The translations under genes and the position numbers were made by a program. 64,000 nt of DNA from Aquimarina pacifica (GTDB lineage: Bacteria > Bacteroidota > Bacteroidia > Flavobacteriales > Flavobacteriaceae). Location of the stretch: assembly GCF_000520955.1 (NCBI RefSeq), contig NZ_JACC01000008.1, forward strand, positions 117,863 to 181,862, given 5' to 3'. Of this stretch, positions 63,927 to 64,000 are shown one piece after another. The notes under the pieces are model-generated. The model saw only the letters and a list, made by a program, of their open reading frames with translations. It was not told where the DNA came from and did not search any database. Numbering within the stretch: the first letter of the stretch is position 1; each line of letters begins with the position of its first letter.

Positions 63927-64000
63927 TGCTAACTATACCACATTCTTGTTGTAAATATGAAATACAAAAGCACAACAATGTATCCTATGAAAAGCACTAG
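63927..64000 (+). repeat. attC-like inverted repeat D, cut by the window end
   Basis: TGCTAAC (63927-63933) follows the stop codon by one base. Arms CATTCTTGTTG (63941-63951) and CAACAATG (63973-63980) pair with one bulge. The closing GTT box would lie beyond the window. Confidence 0.4.

Noticed and set aside
59082..64000. Transposon or prophage as source of the accessory region
   Set aside because: No transposase, integrase, phage structural gene or long terminal inverted repeat is visible in the window.
1..64000. tRNA, rRNA genes and CRISPR arrays
   Set aside because: Scanned for cloverleaf-like segments, CCA ends and regularly spaced repeats. None found by eye.

Overview
The window looks like chromosomal DNA of a marine member of the Flavobacteriaceae (Bacteroidota). 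The DNA is AT-rich. Several genes are preceded by the Bacteroidota promoter form (TTG, about 19-23 bases, TAnnTTTG) rather than sigma70 boxes. Typical families of the group are present: DUF5686, DUF3109, a bacterial GH3 protein, M56/TonB-type proteins and a K+-dependent membrane pyrophosphatase. Genus cannot be fixed from the sequence alone. No rRNA, tRNA, CRISPR array, transposase or integrase was seen.

Region 1 (1-9.2 kb) is core metabolism: the start of a secreted protein, thyA, a NupC-type nucleoside transporter, a bifunctional nuclease, etfA/etfB, then divergent pdhB (pyruvate dehydrogenase E1 beta) and a DUF5686 outer-membrane protein. Region 2 (9.3-16.2 kb) has a soluble pyrophosphatase, a sensor protein with a histidine phosphoacceptor domain but no ATPase domain, a Na+/H+-pumping pyrophosphatase and an App1-type phosphatase. 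Region 3 (16.2-19.5 kb) is a likely DNA-damage module. A LexA-like self-cleaving repressor is divergent from an operon of a Vsr-like nuclease, a DNA-repair-type radical SAM protein and its DUF4130 partner. The gap between them holds six TGGAA/TTCCA half-sites over both promoters.

Region 4 (19.7-26 kb) is mixed: a lipoprotein, a nitroreductase, methyltransferases (one arginine-methyltransferase-like), a pentapeptide-repeat protein and unknowns. Region 5 (26-37.4 kb, minus strand) is the most unusual chromosomal block. It holds a 2-oxoglutarate dioxygenase translationally coupled to a UPF1-like helicase, a TerB-like/CbbX-like AAA+ ATPase, and an ABC transporter whose membrane-anchored substrate-binding protein is fused to an OmpA peptidoglycan-binding domain. 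It continues with a membrane-anchored PspA-like coiled-coil protein and a second coiled-coil protein. I infer an envelope-stress or membrane-remodelling complex.

Region 6 (38-57 kb) returns to housekeeping: tadA, dxs, dgt, nrdA/nrdB, MarC, an S41 protease with dCMP deaminase, HupE, GH3 and DUF2797. DNA-precursor genes are notably frequent in the window (thyA, dCMP deaminase, dgt, nrdAB, nucleoside transporter). Region 7 (57.3-64 kb) is accessory. After a secreted beta-helix protein comes a run of small genes separated by long imperfect inverted repeats that resemble integron attC sites, without an integrase. Three consecutive genes there are broken by two frameshifts and one in-frame stop. 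The last intact gene encodes a secreted leucine-rich-repeat protein.
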